DNA of 64,000 bases from Hydrangea macrophylla (GCA_033977485.1 CM066985.1:73083045-73147044), one strand, 5' to 3'; counted from the first letter of the stretch, positions 42,471 to 53,219 are shown. Translations and numbers: made by a program. The notes: generated from the sequence alone by a model not told the origin.

Positions 42471-43019
42471 AGGATTTGCATCAAAAGGCTATTCAAGATT
42501 TTTGGTGGAGTCTGATTCTATCATGGCGGTGAAGGGACTCTGTGGTGCTGACCTTGATTTGGCTCCTTATGGTCATATCCTTTGTGCAATTCGTGCATGC
42601 CTTTAGGGTCTAGAAGTTTCTTCTATTTTCCCATGCCAGGCGTTCTTGTAATCGTGTTGCACATGGTCTAGTGAATAGTGCTAAAGATGTTAGAGATACC
42701 ATGGTCTGGGACATGAATTTTCCTTCCTTTATCTAGGATTTGATCTTTGCTGATATGCAATAAAACTTGGCTCGTTTCTATCCAAAAAAAAAAATATTAA
42801 CATCAAAAACTAAAAATCTCTAAAGTATAATTGTAATATATGAATAAAGGAAGGGAAATGGCTCACAACATTCAAAATGTTTAATTTATTTTTCAACTTA
42901 TTATCTTTTCTTATCTATTTTTCTCATTGTTTTCCTTTTTAATCAAACAAATGAAAATATTTTCCTCTTTGTATTCGTTTCTTTTTCCTCACTAAATCCG
43001 AGAACCAAACAGAGCATTA

Positions 43020-43326
43020 GGTTCTGTTTGGTTCATAGATTTCGTGAGGGAAAAGAAAATGGAAAGAAAAAAAAGAAGGCAAACTTCTTTTTCTTCATGG
43101 TTAAATGACATTAAAAACAAGAAAGATCTAAAATATAATTGTAATATATGAATAAAGGAAGGGAAATGACTCACTACATTCAAAATGTTTAATTTATTTT
43201 TTAATTTGTTCTCTTTTCTTTTCTATTTTCCTCATCGTTTTCCTTACTAACCAAAAAAAGGAAAATGTTTCCCTCTATGTTTTCCTGTCTTCTCTCCCTC
43301 ATGAAATCCAAGAACCAAACAAAGCC
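43020..43326. mobile_element. Harbinger/Tourist-like MITE, 307 bp
   Basis: Terminal inverted repeats GGTTCTGTTTGGTTC and GAACCAAACAAAGCC, with TTA at 43017-43019 and 43327-43329. It directly abuts the right end of the MITE that contains the LINE. A third, decayed relative with a similar right end (agtagagcatta) lies near 43620-43755. Confidence 0.85.
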
Positions 43327-43329
43327 TTA

Positions 43330-43981
43330 GAGATCAGACGCTTGACCGATCCGGTGAACCTTAAAGGAAATAGACGGTATTGGAATAAGAGTTTCTACAA
43401 AGCACATTTTTTTTTAAAATTCGGTTTATAATAATGATTTTTTTGCTATGTGAACCTTTGGTACCTGCATGGTTGCATACGATTTTCTTTCAAATCGATT
43501 TTATGCCTCGTGTTTTTTTTTTCGTGCTTAAATAACATTCAAAATTAAAAATTAATAAGTACAATAAAAAGCAGGAAGGAAGGTGATTCAAACAATTTAA
43601 AATATTATTCTGCTTTTTTTTTTTTAACCAAATTCTCTTTCCTTGCTATTTTGTTCAACGCTTTCCTTGTTAATTAATAAAATAAGAAAAAAAAATCCTT
43701 TTAACTTTATTTTCCCTCTTTCCTCACTGTATCCATAAACTAAGTAGAGCATTATGTATATCACACGACACCCTAGATCACGAGTAAATACTCAATAAAA
43801 CGGTAATATCATATCTTCGATATCACCACATGTACTAATACACATGTACTCGGTCCAATGGACAAGCACGCGTGCATAGTGCTTGTGTGGACATATTTTT
43901 TCCTTAAAAAATAGTACTAACAAAATGATCTCAATGTTATTGGTTTGTGATATAACGTCAGTGAAATAACAGTTGTAATGA
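43330..43981. other. Spacer with decayed MITE-like sequence
   Basis: T-rich runs and a degenerate third copy of the 43020 MITE right half. No gene recognised. Confidence 0.45.
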
Positions 43982-44502
43982 CACTACAAGAAATTTGTTT
44001 TTCAGCCACGCACATTATTTTCCATGCACTTAATATGTGAGTAATTATATATATATTTGTCACGCAAAAAATATTTACCACGCACTTGTAAGCATGACAA
44101 ATAAATAAGAGTTGACCAATTCGTGTGAATTATTTGCTACGCACACGTGCGTGGCAAATAAAAAATTTATTATATACCAAGCAATAGTGCGTAGCAAATA
44201 AAAACTTATCATTTACTACGCAATAGTACGTGGCAAAGAATCATTTTACATGATAAAATTTGCCCCCAAAATTTCCCAAAAAGAAAAAATTTTCCCTCAA
44301 AAAAAAAAATATCGTAGGACCCAAGCCCCACTGCCCCTCCTCCCCCCCAGCCCTACTTTGCGACGCTTGTTGCCGTCACCTCTCGTCTGCCAAGTTCATC
44401 TCTTGCCCCTATCACTCCCTCTCTCTCTTTCTCTGTGTGTGTGTATATATATGTGTGTATTATTTGAGATGGTTAGTATGAATGCTGTGGTAACAATTAG
44501 GA

Positions 44503-44536
<34 letters not shown>

Positions 44537-44648
44537 GTGTATATTACTCTGTTTGGGGGTGTCAGAGAATGAAAGTGAAAAGGCGTTGAAGTTCATAGCT
44601 TACTGGTTACACACAATATGAATGTTATTTACTGATTTCTTGTAGCTT
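43982..44648. mobile_element. CACTA-type element end, possible small CACTA derivative
   Basis: CACTACAAGAAATTTG at 43982 is the canonical plant En/Spm terminus. Subterminal repeats of the type acgcac and gtgcgtggcaaat in both orientations follow to about 44240, as in CACTA elements. A possible right end, atttcttgtag, lies at 44636-44646, but it lacks the final TG. If the two belong together, the interior (44250-44600) with CT- and TA-rich simple sequence is non-coding. The left end is firm, the right end is not. Confidence 0.6.
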
Positions 44649-45131
44649 CAGTTTTGATTTCACATAAAATACTTTTGTAAGCAGGGAAAAAAGAAAAAAG
44701 AACAAAATGGGTGAATGTTCTATGTTGGGAGGGCCACTGAATCAATTAAGGGAATAGGACCCCCATGTTTTGATATGGATTTCATTCACCTAAAGGTCAC
44801 ATGGGTCCACTAGTCTAAGGCCATTTATCCATTGTAGTGTGATTATTTTCTCCTAGATCACATGCCTCTCAAAGTTGAAGACAGGACCACTGCCGTGTTA
44901 CTTTCTAATTCGATAGAAATAGCCAACGGAACCACCATATATCTATGGCTAAACATTGAGATATTCATTATTGTATCATACATCCCAAGTTATAATAATA
45001 GGGAAAATTGGTAAAAATGTCATTAAGAGGAGCTTTATTAGAAGTAAGGACAACTTGAAATGCACATTGAGGATAAGTCCTCCTAATCTCTATAGACCAA
45101 AATACACTCACCTCTCTCTACTTTATCTCAC
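44649..45131. other. Sequence upstream of the host gene-like frame
   Basis: No element recognised. Could hold the promoter of the frame at 45132. A ctctatagacc word lies about 40 bp before its ATG, and a short pyrimidine-rich leader (acctctctctac) follows. Confidence 0.4.
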
Positions 45132-45575
45132 ATGGAGAACGAACAACATCACCACATCACTTTACCCTCCCTGAAACACAAGCTCAAGAAAACTCTATGC
45201 CTCTCATGCTCTCTTAACAAAAACCACCACGAAACCGCCGAGTCGCCGCCGCCGCCGTCTGATGACAAACTGAGGCTAATCAGAGCATCGTTGATGTGGC
45301 TGTAATTGAGAGTGAATGAGCTACCGGAGATCAGAGACAAGTGCAAGCAACTTATCAATCAAATCGGACGGAACTTGCGTCATGCTTCGACTGATTTAAG
45401 GTACGATCCGTTTAGCTACGCTTTGAATTTTGACGGCAAAGAAGATGATAATCTCAAGGACTTTCCTTCCAGATCGCTGGGGTCGCCACCTCCGCTGCCG
45501 AGAAAGGCCGAGATCGATGATGCATCATCGCCATCACCGGTGACGATTCCATTGGAGATTAAGGTGTTTAGTTGA
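45132..45575 (+). pseudogene. Host gene-like 148-codon frame with an in-frame stop
   Basis: From ATG 45132 one frame runs to TAG at 45575, broken only by TAA at 45303-45305 (codon 58). It reads MENEQHHHITLPSLKHKLKK, then a Cys/Ser stretch (TLCLSC), a proline run, NELPEIRDKCKQLINQIGRN, DLRYDPFSYALNFDGKEDDN and SPPPLPRK. This resembles small plant proteins of unknown function with an RHAS-x-DFxYDPLSYALNF-type core, from general memory of the family; I cannot name it. Codon structure is otherwise well kept and GC is higher than in flanking DNA. Either a recent pseudogene, a retrocopy, or a sequencing or allelic error. Confidence 0.6.
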
Positions 45576-45660
45576 ATAGGCTTTATGTTTTGGAGTTTTT
45601 GCAATGATGAAATGTACAAATCTGCTGATCCGTTGACAACTAGGTTTAGCAATTTAGATT

Positions 45661-45661
45661 T

Positions 45662-45699
<38 letters not shown>

Positions 45700-45704
45700 G
45701 GGGA
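45661..45704. repeat. (GA)n then (G)n microsatellite
   Basis: About 14 GA units followed by a run of about 14 G, just 3' of the gene-like frame. Confidence 0.95.
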
Positions 45705-45914
45705 GAGAAAATCTAATTCTTCATTGTAAATTCAACTTTTAGATTTTGTCATTTTGTGATGATGATTTTTTTTATCGAATTTTGTGATGATGATTAAGTG
45801 TACAGAGTATCTTTTTTTTTTTTTGGAATGGTTGAATAGTGATTGAAAATGGTGATCAATTGATCTGTGTATGTATACAATATTGTGTATTCCTAAGTGA
45901 AATCATAAATCAGA

Positions 45915-45942
45915 TATCCTAAGTCAAATTTGACTTAGGATA
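45915..45942. repeat. Perfect 28-bp palindrome
   Basis: Each 14-bp half is TATCCTAAGTCAAA and its exact complement, with no loop. Related AAGTCAAATTTGACTT units recur on the far side of the viral-like locus at 53360-53490. Confidence 0.95.
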
Positions 45943-46269
45943 TATATCATAAGTCAAATTTGTAACAAATTAGCGGTTATCCTTCCAACAGTTATCCCTC
46001 CAATTGGATTAGTTAACAGGTACCAAGTGCTTGGATCAACATCCAGGCCCAGTTATCAGTAAGCCTTAGCCAGGCCAACCAGCAGTCAATATCTAGTCAA
46101 TGACCCATTTTCTACCAAGCTCATTCAAACAATAGTTAACATGCCCATCCAAGCCGGCCCCCAGTACAGATTATGTAGTAAAACCCAACCTAGTTCACCT
46201 ATTCTGGATTGAGCCACATCAGAGTCACTACAAAAGCCCAGTTGATTTAGTTAAACTCACCTTTCCCAC

Positions 46270-47186
46270 AAGATGACATTTCATTCCCAAAAGTCCAGAA
46301 AAATCCCTTAGGTATTACAGAGATATTTTATACTCTACTGAGTCAATTTATGTCAAACACATTACTGAAAATGATGATTCAATTCCTGAGTCAGAAAGGA
46401 AAATTTTGTTTCACCAGTTAGTATATTAAAAAGATTATTTTTAGTAAAGATTGGGGTTCCCACCCATGCATCCTCAAGTCACTACCCAACCATACTCAGT
46501 ATAATTATTTTGATTATATTGATGCCTGGTTCTATGTCTTTCTCCACCAGACCGAAATATTTTCCCATTCATGGTATGTCAATTTTGACATAAAGTTCAA
46601 AAGTCAGCTCCCTACTTGGTTCCTCCATTGGTGGTCCTGTCATGGCCCCATGCCAGACTTACTCCCAAATGATCTCCAAGATATGGTCAAATACTTTTCC
46701 ACTAAGTATACAATGAGTGAACACAATACCCAGTTTCCCATTCTACTCATATTCACAAGTAAATATAAAGTGCCATAGATTTTCAAATGGCAGTATCAAA
46801 TTCAGAGTAACACTGTCCAGAGACAGTATTTAGTCAAATGGGGGGATAAATTTGGTCACCACCAAATTATTAAACAAGTAAATCTTGAATTCCCACCAGT
46901 AAACAGCCCCCTTGCTCCAATCACAGGCCCTATGGTCAAGTGCACAATTACAGGTCCCAAAGATAAGTCAAGCTCCAAATCCAAGTCAAGTTCCAAGCCA
47001 TCAAATGCACAGTTAATGGCTATAGCCCAACAGATACTAGCTCAAGTCAGTCAAAATGATCAAGATAACAACAGTCATAGTTCAAAAGGATCATGCTCTG
47101 TTGCACAACCTTATGATCCCTATTTCAGTTAAGCATTCCAAGATGCTCAAAACCCCTATGAAGAGAGTCAAGAATAATTGAACATC
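46270..47186 (+). pseudogene. Unassigned ORF relic before the plus-strand viral-like promoter
   Basis: A degenerate coding region with at least one frameshift (near 46430) and stops. Legible parts are FDYIDAWFYVFLHQTEIFSH, LPTWFLHWWSCHGP and RQYLVKWGDKFGHHQI. A Ser/Lys-rich, Gln-rich tail follows (66 codons from 46932). Rich in aromatic residues. I cannot assign a function. It sits immediately before a promoter-leader unit, the place where some caulimovirids have a transactivator-type gene, but that is positional inference only. It may belong to a second, separate copy of the element. Confidence 0.45.
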
Positions 47187-47461
47187 CAATGTTTTTTGGG
47201 TAAAAAGGACAGTATTAACCATAGTTAATGCAAAAGTTTCTCGGTGAAACTCCCATTAACACTGGTTAAAACTACAGTAAAAAGGACAAGTCAAATCAAC
47301 CTTTAGGCCACAGTAACCGACAGGCTTTTTCAGATTCCGCGTGATTAAACAGTAACAGACAGAACACTGTTTATCCACAGTAACTCCATGTGAAGAGCCA
47401 GCTTTCCAAAAGTACTTTACAGCTCATGATCCATCCACGAGAGGCACAGGACATTTGGAAG

Positions 47462-47468
47462 GCTATAA
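47462..47468 (+). promoter_or_regulatory. TATA box, left arm
   Basis: ctataag within ggctataagtaatcccctc, upstream of a long non-coding leader of caulimovirid style. Same element in reverse at 48179-48185. Confidence 0.6.
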
Positions 47469-48178
47469 GTAATCCCCTCAGCATCCAGTTACATGCAGAC
47501 TTTTTCTTCAGACTTTTTCTTGAAGAGTTTCTGAGACTTTTCTTGAGACTTTTTCTTAACAACGTTCAAGTGAGAGTTTCTTAGAGTTTTCAGAGAGCTT
47601 TTAGCGAGAACTTTTTGAGTGTACGTGAGATTCTCTTTGAGAATAATTCATCTACTTCTCTCATAAAGATTTCTGTAATTTATCAGTTCATATTCAGTTC
47701 ATAGATTGTAATACTTGATGTGTACACTGAGTACTTCAGTGATCCATTCTCAGTAATCCAATCTGTAAGTTTCAGGTAATTGTCTTCTTTATTTATCTGT
47801 GTCTTTCTTCTTCAGTCTTTGCTACTCTGATCTTTATATTAATGTATGCTTGAGTAGCAAAGACTGAAGAAGAAAGACACAGATAAATACAGAAGACAAA
47901 TAACCGAAACTTACAGATTGGATTACTGAGAATGGATCACTGAAGTGCTCAGTGTATACATCAAGTATTACAATCTATGAACTGAATATGAACTGATAAA
48001 TTACAGAAATCTTTATGAGAGAAGTAGATGAATTATTCTTAAAGAGGATCTCACGTAAACTCAAAAAGTTCTCTCCCAAAGCTCTCTAAAAACTCTAAGA
48101 AACTCACACTTGAACTTTGTTAAGAAAAAGTCTCTTTGTTCTAAAAACTCTGCCTGTAACTGGACGCTGAGGGGATTA

Positions 48179-48185
48179 CTTATAG
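48179..48185 (-). promoter_or_regulatory. TATA box, right arm
   Basis: Mirror copy of the left-arm TATA (ctataag on the minus strand) in the same sequence context. Confidence 0.6.
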
Positions 48186-48399
48186 CCTTCCAAATGGTCC
48201 TGTTGAGCTTGTGAATGGCAATGAGCTGTAAAGTACTTTTGGAAAGCTGGCTCTTCACATGAAGTTACTGTGGATAAACAGTGTTATGTCTGTTACTGTT
48301 TAACCACGCAAAATCTGAAAAAAGCCTATCGATTACTGTGGCCGAAAGGTTGATTTGACTTGTCCTTTTTACTGTAGTATTTACCAAAATAAATACTAT

Positions 48400-50072
48400 T
48401 ATTTTATCAAAAGAGCATTGGATTCTTTACTGTAGGCATTGAATGCCTTATCCTTGCATTGCATTGATGATGTTGGCATCTGCATCTTCATCAAATGGGT
48501 AATCACCATCAGGGTCATTGTGGTAATGAGGTAACCAGTCACCATTATAACTTCAGAGCATATGAAATTCGTTGTAAATGACGTCCCTTGTTTCTTCAAA
48601 CTTTGGATACCAAAATTGGCATTCTTCTGACTAGATGTTGAAATCAGAAATTTCTTTACCAATATCATCATATGAAAAGTGACCATTATCTATCTTTGAA
48701 ATCCATGGATCTTTTCTTGGATTGTATGACTGGATTACTATTCTTTTGGTTCTACCCAAAGTAAACCAATTTCTGTCAGAAAGTTTCATTCGAATAGTGT
48801 TGAGAGCTCTGGCTCTTCTTTTACAATGGTCAAGGAATGAGTTACTTGCTGGTATTGACTGACTAAACTAGGTTTCAAGATCAGGTATGTTAATAAGAGT
48901 GCAATTCCAAGCATTGGCTCCAAATATTCTTACGAAATGGACTGATGGATAAAGATCATAAAAAGGAAGGATCCATTCAGGATTGGCTGAAGTGATTCCA
49001 AGAATCACTATGTAACCAAATCTTCTGTTATCAACTCTTTTAGCATAATCTTTGATTGTGTCGCGAATTATCTTTGTAAGTAACTGGAGTTGTCTAAAAG
49101 AGGTGACTACTAAAATTTTTAGAAATCCTTTTTCAAAGATTTCAGAAATGACTTGTGGATTTGGGACTCAAGGCGAACAGCTCTGTAGAATTCTCCGCAA
49201 CTGAATTTTTCAGTGCAGATAAATCCATTTGGGATATTGGGAATCTGCGAAAAAGTTGACTGGTGGAGTAACTGGTAAAAATCTAACCATAACTTGTAAT
49301 CAGCAGATAAGGAGGGTTCAAATTGACTCATTAGATCAATATTATGGGAAAATAACTGACTGAATTTGTGTCTTAGAAGAATCTTGACTTTGTTTGAAAA
49401 AGATATGGCTTGAAGATTAAAATGATAATCCTGCTGGATTATGCTTTCAGGCCATAAATTATATTGATTGGCAAAATGAATTTGTAATCTAGAAAATATT
49501 TGAGTATTGGGAGGTGATGATTCCTCCCCCCCCCCCCCCCCCCCCCCAAGGAAAGCAAAACACTCCTTGATAAACAAAGAGTCCTTTCTTTGGGTTTTAC
49601 TGGGTTTGGTCTCCTTTTGGAGCTCAAGTGCCCTTAACTGAAATTCTACCGCTAACATTGATTTGTTGAATAGTCTTTCATGACTCTTTTTAAAGGCTTA
49701 ATATAAATTATCAAGGATGACCATGGATTTTTCAGATAAATCACATGTCATACCTGGATATCTATTCATAGGGACTAGAATTGATTGTAAAATGACTGGG
49801 GATGACTGACCATCAGACTGACCATGAATAGGGGTAAAGGTAAAATCTTGCCTTGGATGTTCATTCATAGCAACAATTTTTTCTTTTCCCTTGGATATTG
49901 CTGAAACATAAAAAATGATATTAGTAAACTGAGGAAAAGGAATGGGAATGAAACTCTTGACTGGACTATTAATATTAGTACGTGAAAGGGGCAAATTGTA
50001 GGAATATGTCTTGAAGACATAATCATCATAACTTTTTGAAAATTTGCAAAAAGCGTTAAAGACAATGACCAA
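48400..50072 (-). pseudogene. Unassigned ORF relics between capsid and promoter
   Basis: Three stretches on the minus strand read as parts of one or two proteins: 49698-50072 (YNLPLSRTNINSPVKSFIPI), 49119-49658 (FNLQAISFSNKVKILLRHKF) and, with stops, 48400-49100 (KLSDRNWFTLGRTKRIVIQS and DIGKEISDFNI). A C22 run on the plus strand (49527-49548) is read as seven glycines and is a likely frameshift site. I do not recognise a family; there are no RT, RNase H or protease motifs. Position before the leader promoter is that of the caulimovirid transactivator gene, which is inference only. Confidence 0.5.
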
Positions 50073-50080
50073 ATGAATAA

Positions 50081-51643
50081 TTACTTGGTAGAATTTGGAC
50101 CTAATGGGAATGGGTCTAATAATAGGTCTAACTTGGTAAAAATCTCTTGGTAAAAATCTCTAATATAAGGAAGGGTAACTATATGCCAAATTTCTAACAT
50201 TAAATTTAATAAATTGCTTTTGGTTAATACATTAACTGTCTTATTTTTACAACACTCGTCTTGACATCCTAACATTATATCAGGAGAATCAGATTGTTCT
50301 TTACTAGACTCATAAGGAGATGAACTAAATTCATTATCTGACTGTTCAGAATCAGTATTTCTTAACTCTAAAATTTTATAAATATTTTCTGTGACTTCCT
50401 CAGATAATACTAAAGATTTAATCTGGGTTTTAACTTTACAATCTTTAGCATAATGACCAAATTTACCACATTTGAAACATTGGACATTACTTTTGTTATT
50501 ACTAGTTTTTCCTTTATTCTTAAGATCTTTGTTTTTATTGTTACTAGTATTACTAGGCTCAGAATAAAATAAGTCCTTTGAGTCTTTTCGTTTTATGTGC
50601 TTCCTATGGTTGATCCTATTTTGCCTAGAAGGGGCTATAGGTGGCAAACCATGTTGTTCGCAAACATTACCTAACTCATATTTAGCTTTTTGTTTATCAT
50701 TTTTGGCTTGATTACTGATTTTCATGTCTATACACATTCTTAATCCTTCTCTTTGGATTGTACTAACTATTTCACCATATGTTAAATTATTTTAATCTAT
50801 GATTTCTTTATCATTACTAAGCACTTCTCTAATTTTATGTGCAAATAAACTTGGTAAACCATTTATGAATTTTTCTTTCCAAAATAGATCATTACTATCA
50901 TTTCTGAGCATGACTCTGGATATGAAAACATCTTTATACCATCTAAAATCACTTAGTGTGGGGCAAGTTAAATTACTTAACTGGTCATGGATTTTAGCAG
51001 TTATATTACTAGGGGTTCCAACAAAATGTTTGACTATAGTATATATTAATGTATTAACTCCGTCAGGTACACCACATCCTACTTTTTCATCAAAAATGGG
51101 ATTTCCATCATCATCTTGTTGAACATCATATCTAATTTTCTCTTTAGATTCTTCAGTGAGATGCCTTTCCCACCAAGATTTAAGCATTCCACTAAATCCT
51201 GTAACAAATAAATCAACTATCTCAGTTTGACTTATATCATGATTGGTTATGTAACTGTTGGCCACCATGGTCATATGGGTTAACTTGTTGAGGATTTCTT
51301 TTTCAGATAATCCATCAATATTCCATTCATATAACTTATCAGCAGAAACTGAAAACTGGTTTTGAATATTTCTTTCCTCAAATTGGAGGTCAGGAGGTGT
51401 AGGTCTTGAGTACCAATTTTTGGTAAGGGTAGTGGGTGTGATTTGTGATCTATATGATTGATTTATTCTTTTTAATTCTAAATCATCAAACTGTGCTTCT
51501 ATTAAACTTATATTATCACTAAAATCTTCTTTCATGGGAATACCAGTTTTACTAATGGTACTGAGGTTTTGGGATAAACTGTCTTCAACAACTTCTGTAA
51601 CTTCAGGTCTTTTGCCTAAGGATTTTTCCATATCCTTTAGCAT
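50081..51643 (-). pseudogene. Capsid/Gag-like protein of an endogenous pararetrovirus, one stop codon
   Basis: One frame runs from 51643 to 50081 with a single in-frame TAA at about 50792-50794. The first part has a helical Gag/capsid character (FVTGFSGMLKSWWERHL and FWKEKFINGLPSLFAHKIRE). The second part has a lysine-rich region and a perfect CCHC zinc knuckle (CFKCGKFGHYAKDC, near 50440-50480). An acidic Ser/Glu-rich tail with NVLTK follows. This order is that of caulimovirid capsid proteins, which package the DNA genome; Ty3-like Gags share the knuckle. A movement-protein remnant 1 kb upstream favours the viral reading. Confidence 0.75.
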
Positions 51644-52649
51644 TTTCTCTATTTTATCAACAGTTTTACTAGTGTCTGATTTAAGAGAGGTACCAGTAGG
51701 TTTAACTTCTGGTAATTTAATTAAGGGTTCTTCTATCTTGACAGATTTAGGATTTCCTATTTTTGTTTCTATATTTTTTAACTGTTTTCCTAAAACAATT
51801 AAACATTGATTAGTATAATTATTCTATTTTACAACTTTTTTAATCTCAGTATCAGTAGATATCTTAAAGGGTGAGGCAACTATATATGTTCCTTTATGAT
51901 TGATGACTATAGATTCTAAGGGTGGATTTACCGTAGAAATTTTACTATTGTCTTCCTTTTTAGTCCATATGGTTTTAGTGATTACATTAACTTTATACTG
52001 TTCTAATCTTAACTCTTTGGTAGATTCTTTAACAGTATCTATAGGTCTTTGTCCATGGGATAATCCTAGGCTCGATTCTTCTACAATTTTAGGGGTTGAT
52101 TTTTTGGTAGATGCTTTTTTACTTTTCTTGTCATGATGATTGTGTTTCTTACTATCATCTTTTGTTTATTTAGAATTGTGAATTTTACTACGAGATGGTT
52201 TTTGGAATTCACTTTGAGATGGGTCACTATCTTTTTTAGACTTAGACCTACTATTTTCTTTGTCATCTTTTGGCTTCCTAGGCTTACTGTTTTCTTTTTT
52301 GATTCTTCTTTTTTTAACAGTAAAATCTATAATATCATGGTAATGTTCCAAATATTCAAAGAAATATATAATTCTTTTAACTAACTTCATGTATTTTTTC
52401 CAAGCTTTTACAATTGATTTTCTCTCATCTACATCATAAATGGCTCGATAATTGGTTCTATAATTTTCATAAATGGGTGACTTATACTCTTTGGCTAACA
52501 TTTCTGTATCAATTTCAAAATCTTTACTTATAGTAAATAAATCTTTACTAAGACCTTCAAAATATGTTGAGTAGGAGAATTTGGAAAACTATCTTCACTT
52601 GGTATTTTGTAACAAAGATTACTAACTTGGGCTGTGGTTTTAATAACTT
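51644..52649 (-). pseudogene. Lysine-rich linker region between movement protein and capsid relics
   Basis: Open stretch 52166-52501 is very basic (KKRRIKKENSKPRKPKDDKE) after an aromatic helical segment (VKAWKKYMKLVKRIIYFFEY). Coding-like sequence continues through stops and frame changes toward 51643. It is probably the polyprotein section between movement protein and capsid. No enzymatic motif. Confidence 0.5.
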
Positions 52650-53219
52650 TTAACTTAGTATCAATTCACTGAGTAGATCTTTATCTTTTCTAACTGTTGT
52701 AGTCCTATCAGGAATACAAGATGTACTTGATCTAGAAGACTTAGAATCAAAATCTCTAATTTTTAAAGGAGATGTCCTAACACGTTGTTCATCAAAACTA
52801 ATTCTAACTTTTCCATTATTGAATTGTTGTACATGATCTAAATTGACTGTATTATTATTTTGAAAATTACTAGAATGATTTTCATTTTCTAAAATCCAAC
52901 AACTGGGTAACTCTACATCCTTCCACAGAATAGTCTTAGGAATTTGGATGTTAGCATGTTCAGAACTTCCTAACATAAGTAAAGTATGATTCTTAGGCCT
53001 TTTAATTAAAGCATGAACATTAAGATTACTTCGAATACATTTATAATAAATTCTATAAATTAAAGCAAGAGCTTGTGAACCATTGTGCATATTAGTAATT
53101 TCACCAGTAGTTTTAATATTTAATGTTAAAGCTTTTAACAAGTGGGGATCACTAAGACTTAAGGTAAAATCGGGGAAACAATTAAAATGAACTGGTCCAT
53201 CATGAAGACTGGACTCCAT
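52650..53219 (-). pseudogene. 30K-type movement protein remnant of a caulimovirid-like element
   Basis: Legible parts include DGPVHFNCFPDFTLSLSDP, LTLNIKTTGEITNMHNGSQA, LALIYRIYYKCI and NIQIPKTILWKDVELPSCWI. These resemble the central and C-terminal core of plant pararetrovirus movement proteins, which open plasmodesmata for cell-to-cell spread. The frame extends a few codons upstream through a stop to about 53270. It then meets a copy of the leader-end sequence in reverse (53327-53355), so the N-terminal domain is missing. A Ser/Arg-rich tail follows the core. It cannot encode a complete protein. Confidence 0.72.

Larger units (their letters stand above)
29361..42794 (+). mobile_element. 5'-truncated plant L1-type LINE carrying four insertions
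   Basis: The frame starts at YLGLPSLIGKSKKQII (about 29361-29410), resumes after LTR A with DRIQNKAKGWKEKLLS (33892), after LTR C with MWNSLCKPKCDVGLTFRDLK (36633), and after element D from 41333. It ends in a poly(A) run at 42784-42794. These are the end of RT, the zf-RVT region and the RNase H (VKLNVEAAV, then VESDSIMAVKGL). Endonuclease and most of RT are absent. The 41.3-42.8 kb part has stops. ttaa at 29357-29360 and 42797-42800 may be the target duplication. The LINE itself is only about 1.9 kb; the rest is inserted DNA. Confidence 0.88.
29250..43016. mobile_element. Harbinger/Tourist-like MITE split by the LINE
   Basis: The left end GGCTCTATTTTAGTTCATG (29250) and right end GAACCAAACAGAGCA (43016) match the two ends of the intact MITE at 43020-43326. 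TTA target duplications lie at 29247-29249 and 43017-43019. Removing the LINE leaves about 330 bp, close to the 307 bp of its neighbour. This is the outermost layer of the nest. Confidence 0.75.
47262..48388. repeat. 1.1-kb inverted repeat of two facing promoter-leader units
   Basis: The left arm (47262 to about 47825) and right arm (about 47850-48388) are complementary over roughly 540-565 bp with small differences. The centre is ttcagtctttgctac/gtagcaaagactgaa around a short loop. Each arm holds the shared word cagctttccaaaagtacttt, then ggctataagtaatcccc, then a long leader. The promoters face each other, so either transcript would copy the opposite arm in antisense and fold on itself. Confidence 0.9.

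Noticed and set aside
44250..44621. 123-codon plus-strand ORF
   Set aside because: Mostly CT, GT and TA microsatellite inside the CACTA-like element.
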